Under the pieces are notes generated by a model. It searched no databases, was not told the DNA's origin, and saw only the letters and a program-made list of their open reading frames with translations. A DNA stretch of 21,912 nucleotides from Cryptomeria japonica (lineage: Eukaryota > Streptophyta > Pinopsida > Cupressales > Cupressaceae): positions 127,501 to 149,412 of the forward strand of contig NW_026729197.1 of assembly GCF_030272615.1 (NCBI RefSeq), in the 5' to 3' direction. Positions 17,411 to 21,912 of this stretch are shown in pieces. Each line of letters begins with the position of its first letter. Positions within the stretch are counted from its first letter, which is position 1. The position numbers and the translations under genes are program-made.

Positions 17411-17469
17411 CGCGGGTGCCATCTTGAGCCCGCCCTGGTGTGCAGCCCAGGCAAGTTGTGCGCACCAAG

Positions 17470-17953
17470 GCACCCACCCTGGCCAAGGTGGGTCACGGGG
17501 TGGGTCCTAGGGTGGGTAACGGGGTGGGTACTAAGGTGCGTGCCAAGGTGGGTCATAGGGTGGGTGCCAAGGTGGGCACCAGGGTGGGTGTGCACCAACC
17601 CTAGCCAGGGTAGGTCACGGGGTGGTTGTCGGGGTGGGCGTCAAGGAGCCAAGGTGGGTGGCAAGTAGCCAAGTTGCGTGCCAAGGTGGGTGTCGGGGTG
17701 GGTGCCAAGGATCCAAGGTGGGTGCCAAGGAACCAAGGTGGGTGTCTGGGTGGGTGCCGAGGTGGGAGCCAGGGTGGGTCCCAAGGTGAGTGCAAAGGTG
17801 GGTGCCAGGGTCAAGGTGAGTGCCAATGTGGGTTCCAAGGTGCCAGGGTCAGGGTGAGTGCCAATGTGGGTTCAAAGGTGCTAAGTTGGGTGCGAGGTTG
17901 GGTGCGAGGGTGGGTGGGTGCCAAGGTGTGCTAGGTGGAAGCCCGGGTGGGTC
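17470..17953. repeat. G-rich GGTGGGTGC minisatellite, copy 2 portion
   Basis: Equals 9547-10030. Only this right-hand part of the G-rich array was duplicated; the left part (8346-9546) is absent. Confidence 0.95.
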
Positions 17954-18328
17954 GGCATCCCATGGGTGTCGAGTTGGGTGCCTGATGGGTGCTTCTTGTC
18001 AAGTTTTAGTCGTCGGGACTCATTTCGAGCCTTAGAGGTCGTTTCTTGTCCGGTTGCCCTGTCTTCGACCTGGGAACCCAATTTTGGTCCTCGGGTCCCA
18101 TTTTTTTTTGTCTCGCATCCCACTTTTGGCCTGTGGCCTTTTCGGGGTCGATTCTCGTTTTGGGCATCAGAGCATGTTTCTTCTCCTAAAACCCAATATT
18201 TGTTTATTAAGTCTCGGAACACATTTTTGTTCTCGTGGACCCATCATGGGTCTTGGAACGCATTTGTGGTCCTTGGGTCCCATTTTGCATCCCGAAACTT
18301 GTGTTTTGGTGCTTGATCCCTATTTTGG
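17954..18328. repeat. T-rich CCCATTTT repeat, copy 2
   Basis: Equals 10031-10405 at +7,923. Confidence 0.8.
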
Positions 18329-18724
18329 GTGCCCACCTTGCACCAAGTGCGCACCCGGGGCAAACCGAGCGCCTTGGTGCACCGGGGCAAGATCGAGCGT
18401 GCACCCGAGGCGCCCCGAACATGCACCAAGGTGCACTCGGCCCACATGTGAGCGCAGGTCGTTGCGCCCGAGGTGGTGTGTGGGCACCGCGTTGCAGACG
18501 GGACACTGCACGCACACGACGCCCCCTCCAGGTGCACGCACGTAGGCCGGGCCGGGTGCACACCCGACGCCCTAGCAAGGTGCGCGCACCCGGGCAGGGC
18601 TCACACTTGGCGAACGGGGCGCACTTCGCGAGGGAGGGTGTGCACCTCGACGGGGGTGGGTGGCCGGGGTGGATTCGCACGTGGGTCGCGGTTTGCTAAG
18701 TACACACTGCGACAAGCTCATAAC
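18329..18724. other. GC-rich leader upstream of 5S copy 2
   Basis: Equals 10406-10801, including the weak CTAAGTA element and C at -1. Confidence 0.6.
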
Positions 18725-18843
18725 GGGTGCGATCATACCAGCGTTAGTGCACCGGATCCCATCAGAACTCCGCAGTTAAGCGCGCTTGGGCCGGAGTAGT
18801 ACTGGGATGGGTGACCTCCCGGGAAGTCCCGGTGTTGCACCCT
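18725..18843 (+). rRNA. 5S ribosomal RNA gene, copy 2
   Basis: Identical in sequence to copy 1 over all 119 nt, with the same helix I, box A (+50, 18774), box C (+80, 18804) and T6 terminator. Its spacing of 7,923 bp from copy 1 is far longer than the few-hundred-bp units of ordinary plant 5S tandem arrays. That fits a 5S gene carried inside a larger spacer repeat. Confidence 0.98.
18774..18823 (+). promoter_or_regulatory. Internal control region of 5S copy 2
   Basis: Same box A, intermediate element and box C as copy 1. Confidence 0.9.
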
Positions 18844-18848
18844 TTTTT
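18843..18848 (+). terminator. Pol III oligo-T terminator of 5S copy 2
   Basis: Six Ts at the 3' end of the gene. Confidence 0.93.
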
Positions 18849-19278
18849 AGTTTTTCGCCGGGCGTCGCAATGCTATTTGAATAAACCTTTTGCCCGTTTG
18901 CGTTCTCGTCGGGGCCGGGCCGGGCCGGGGTGCGCTGCCCGCACTACCGCGCGCGCGGGGGCGACACCGAGCGCGCACCCGAGGCGCCCCGAGCACACAG
19001 GCCACGGTGCAACCCGGGCGTTGTGCGCGCACCCCGGTGCGCCCGAGGTGCTGCGCGCGCACCCAGGTGAAATCGGTGTGCACCTCGGCCAGTGCGCGCT
19101 CGGTCGAGTCGCGCACGTTGGCCAAGGTGCACGGTGATGTTTCTTACTCTAAGGTTCCGCACCAGACGCCCGGGACAGGTGAGCGAAGCTGGGCGGGGCC
19201 GGGTGCGCGGCCGGGGCAGGTGCACGCAGCTGGAGAGAGCTTTGGAGCACACTTCGGAGCGCACCAATGATGCGCTCC
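18849..19278. other. GC-rich spacer downstream of 5S copy 2
   Basis: Equals 10926-11355; no gene seen. Confidence 0.65.
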
Positions 19279-19373
19279 ATTCAAAAGTTTCCTGAAAAGG
19301 CAAAAAAAGTTGAGATTATAGAATTTCCCACTTGAGAGATTGTAAAAAAAAAAAATTTAAAATGAAGGAAACG
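19279..19373. repeat. AT-rich box relic R1, copy 2
   Basis: Equals 11356-11450. Confidence 0.8.
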
Positions 19374-20023
19374 CGGGTGCCAAGGTGTGCGCAGCCCAGC
19401 CAAGGTGTGCGCACCAAGGCGCCCACCCTGGCGAAGGTGCACGCAAGGTGCGCACCCGAGGCAAACCGGACAATTAACCCAACTTTCGACTTCGCGCGCA
19501 CCTTGGAGCGCACTTCGGAGCGCTCCTTGGTGCGCACCAATCTTGGGCACCTCGGAGTGCACCATGGCGCCCACCAAGGTGCGCACCCGGGGCAAACCGA
19601 GCTCCGACTTCGTGCGCACCTTGGAGCGCACGAAAGGTGCGCACCATGGCGCCCACCAAGGTGCGCAGCCCAGCCAAGGCGTGCGCATCAAGGTGCGCAC
19701 CCTGGCGAAGGTGCGCACCCGGGGCAAACCGAGCTCCGACTTCGTGCGCACCTTGGAGCGCACAAAAGGTGCGCAACCCAGCCAAGGTGTGCGCACCCCG
19801 GTCAAACCGAGCTCCGAATCGTGCGCACCAGAGGTGCACGCCATCGTGCGCACCTTGGAGCACACTTCGGAGCCCTCCTTGGTGCGCGCCGATGTTGCGC
19901 ACCTCGGAGCGCACCCGGGGAAAACAATGCAATTAACCCGACTTTCGACTTCGTGGGCACCTCGGAGCGCTCTCGGGTTCGCACCTCGGAGCACACCGAG
20001 GTGCGCACCTTTGATGCGCTGCC

Positions 20024-20060
20024 TTCACCAATTTCCAGAAAAGGCAAGAAAACATTGAGA
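20024..20060. repeat. AT-rich box relic R2, copy 2
   Basis: Equals 12101-12137. Confidence 0.8.
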
Positions 20061-21063
20061 AGGTGTGCGCACCGAGGTGCCCACCCTGGCGAAGGTGCAC
20101 GCGAGGTGCGCACCCGGGGCAAACCGGGCTCCGACTTCGTGCACGCCGCACCTTGGAGCACACTTCGGAGCGCTCCTTGGTGCGCACCAGGGCGCGCAAC
20201 CCAGCCGAGGTGCCCACCCCGGCGAAGGTGCACGCGAGGTGCGCACCCGGGGCAAACCGGGCTCCGACTTCGTGCACGCCATGGTGCCCACCGCGGCGAA
20301 GGTGCACGCGAGGTGCGCACCCGGGGCAAACCGGGCTCCGACTTCGTGCACGCCGCACCTTGGAGCACACTTCGGAGCGCTCCTTGGTGCGCACCATGGT
20401 GCCCACCAGGGCGCGCAACCCCGCCGAAGGTGCACGCGAGGTGCGCACCCGGGGCAAACCGGGCTCCGACTTCGTGCACGCCGCACCTTGGAGCACACTT
20501 CGGAGCGCTCCTTGGTGCGCACCATGGTGCCCACCAGGGCGCGCAACCCCGCCGAAGGTGCACGCGAGGTGCGCACCCGGGGCAAACCGGGCTCCGACTT
20601 CGTGCACGCCATGGTGCGCACCGCGGCGAAGGTGCGCACCCGGGGCAAACCGGGCTCCGACTTCGTGCACGCCGCACCTTGGAGCACACTTCGGAGCGCT
20701 CCTTGGTGCGCACCAGGGCGCGCAACCCAGCCGAGGTGCCCACCCCGGCGAAGGTGCACGCGAGGTGCGTACCCGGGGCAAACCGGGCTCCGACTTCGTG
20801 CACGCCGCACCTTGGAGCACACTTCGGAGCGCTCCTTGGTGCGCACCATGGTGCCCACCAGGCCGCGCAACCCAGCCAAGGTGTGCGCACCAAGGTGCAC
20901 GCGAGGTGCGCACCCGGGGCAAACCGGGGTCCGACTTCGTGCACGCCGCACCTTGGAGCACACATCGGGGCGCTCCCGGGTTCGCACCGGCGTTGCGCAC
21001 CGTGGTGGGCACCTCGGAGCACACCAAGGTGGGCAGCGAGGTGCGCACCTTTGATGCGATGCC

Positions 21064-21139
21064 TTCACTAATTTCCATAAAAGGCAAAAAAAAAACGAGA
21101 TTTTAAAATTTCCGTTTTGAAAGATAGTGAGAAAAAGGG
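21064..21139. repeat. AT-rich box A, copy 2
   Basis: Equals 13141-13216; ATTTTAAAAT at 21100-21109. Confidence 0.92.
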
Positions 21140-21558
21140 AATGCTGGTGCCATCTTGAGCCCGCCCTGGTGCGCAGCCCAGCCAAGGTGTGCGCACCAAG
21201 GTGCCCACCCTGGCGAAGGTGCGCGCCCGGGCAATTAACCCAACTTCCAACTTCGCGCGCGCCAGGGTGGGAGCGCACCCAACAACCGGGCCTGGGAAGA
21301 GCCAATGCGAGAAACCCCACCAAACGCTCTGACAAAAAAAGAGGGGGCGCTCCAGTAACCCCGCTTCGGAGCGCACCCTGGGCAAACCCAGCCAAGGTGC
21401 CCACCCCGGCCAAGGTGCAGGCGAGGTGCGCACCCGGGGCAAACCGGGCTCCGACAACGTGCACGCCGCACCTTGGAGCACACTTCGTAGCGCTCCCGGG
21501 TGCGCACCTCAGAGCACACCAAGGTGGGCAGCGAGGTGCGCACCTTTGATGCGCTGCC

Positions 21559-21636
21559 TTCACTAATTTCCAGAAAAGGCAAAAAAAAAAGGAGATTTTA
21601 AAATTTCCGTTTTGAAAGATAGTGAAAAAAACGGAA
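21559..21636. repeat. AT-rich box B, copy 2
   Basis: Equals 13636-13713; ATTTTAAAAT at 21595-21604, with the 9-bp TTCCGTTTT/AAAACGGAA arms. Confidence 0.92.
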
Positions 21637-21912
21637 CGCGCGTGCCATCTTGAGCCCGCCCTGGTGCGCAGCCCAGGTAAGGTGCCCACCCTGGCAAAGG
21701 TGCGCACCCGGGCAATTAACCCTACTTCCGACTTCGTGCGCGCCAGGGTGGCAACCGGGCCTCGGAAGAGCCAATGCGAGAAACCCCACCAAACGCTCCG
21801 ACAAAAAAAGAGGCGGCGCTCCAATAACCCCGCTTCGGAGCGCAGCCGGGGCAAACCCAGCCAAGGTGCCCACCCCGACGAAGGTGCACGCGAGGTGCGC
21901 ACCCGGGGCAAA

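Larger units (their letters stand above)
9547..17469. repeat. 7,923-bp macro-repeat, copy 1 (contains one 5S gene)
   Basis: Sequence from 9547 matches sequence from 17470 at a constant offset of 7,923 bp to the end of the window. Order within the unit: G-rich minisatellite end, T-rich CCCATTTT repeat, GC-rich 5S leader, 5S rRNA gene, GC-rich spacer, then modules separated by AT-rich boxes. The right end (17469/17470) joins GC-rich module sequence (GTGCGCACCAAGG) to the G-rich array (CACCCACCCTGGCC). Confidence 0.97.
11451..17469. repeat. GC-rich palindromic module array, macro-copy 1
   Basis: Built from a few words in variable order: GTGCGCACCCGGGGCAAACC, GGGCTCCGACTTCGTGCACG, GCACCTTGGAGCACACTTCG, GGAGCGCTCCTTGGTGCGCA, AAGGTGCACGCGAGG and GGCGCGCAACCCAGCC. 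GGTGCGCACC and GGAGCGCTCC are perfect 10-bp palindromes occurring dozens of times. Modules end with CACCTTTGATGCGCTGCC followed by an AT-rich box. Because words read similarly on both strands and lack stops, overlapping ORFs up to 662 residues appear in many frames and share peptide strings; this argues against coding. The (C)AACTTCCGACTTCG word also occurs in the promoter-box arrays. Confidence 0.93.
17470..21912. repeat. 7,923-bp macro-repeat, copy 2 (partial, runs off the window)
   Basis: The first 4,443 bp of the second macro-unit. All landmarks recur at +7,923: the 5S gene, terminator, T-rich repeat, relics R1 and R2 and AT-rich boxes. The only difference I found is A at 13745 versus G at 21668. 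It ends inside the module array. Confidence 0.97.
19374..21912. repeat. GC-rich palindromic module array, macro-copy 2 (partial)
   Basis: Equals the start of 11451-17469 at +7,923. The same overlapping both-strand ORFs recur and are rejected as genes. Confidence 0.93.

Noticed and set aside
1-21912. 18S, 5.8S or 26S rRNA, tRNA genes
   Set aside because: I looked for conserved 18S/26S words and tRNA-like folds on both strands and recognised none; only 5S is present.

Overview
This window looks like repeat-rich nuclear DNA of a seed plant, most likely a gymnosperm. The only genes I can support are two identical 5S rRNA genes (10802-10920 and 18725-18843, + strand). Their sequence, their internal control region at the standard plant positions (+50 and +80) and their T6 terminators are all plant-type, and several variable positions match my memory of conifer/Ginkgo-type 5S better than angiosperm 5S. 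I see no protein-coding gene. The many long ORFs on both strands come from stop-poor, GC-rich, palindromic tandem repeats.

Layout, left to right. (1) 1-3607: about 19 monomers of a 188-bp satellite, one of them shortened to 160 bp. (2) 3608-4970: three diverged 440-490-bp units that combine a degenerate relative of the 188-bp monomer, a conserved inverted repeat and a TATATAAG box. (3) 4970-5265: short repeats built on GGTCATCGGACCCAAATTCCG-like words. (4) 5265-6483: about four 311-bp units with the same box. (5) 6474-7103: a 38/52-bp palindromic array. (6) 7104-8160: 157-bp units with the box. (7) 8160-8345: a palindromic transition. (8) 8346-10030: a G-rich GGTGGGTGC minisatellite. (9) From 9547 a 7,923-bp macro-repeat begins. 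It holds the end of the G-rich array, a T-rich CCCATTTT repeat, the 5S gene, and about 6 kb of GC-rich modules punctuated by AT-rich boxes. A second, near-identical copy starts at 17470 and runs off the window.

My preferred reading (inference) is a very long intergenic spacer of linked 35S-5S rDNA, with 35S transcription running right to left. On the minus strand each of the 13 boxes reads CTTATATAGGGGAG, close to the plant Pol I start-site consensus (TATATA[A]GGGG). The order on that strand would be 26S-side subrepeats carrying an opposite-strand 5S gene, then spacer promoters, then repeats of the external transcribed spacer, then 18S beyond position 1. No 18S or 26S is visible, so this needs flanking sequence. 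The same boxes could be Pol II TATA boxes on the plus strand.

The most interesting unexplained structure is that every box sits in a fixed context of two potential stem-loops. One is a GGGGAG/CTCCCC stem whose right arm touches the TATA. The other is a GGTTGGCGC/GCGC-CAACC stem that ends about 34 nt left of the TATA. They persist across units of three different lengths, with some apparently compensatory changes.
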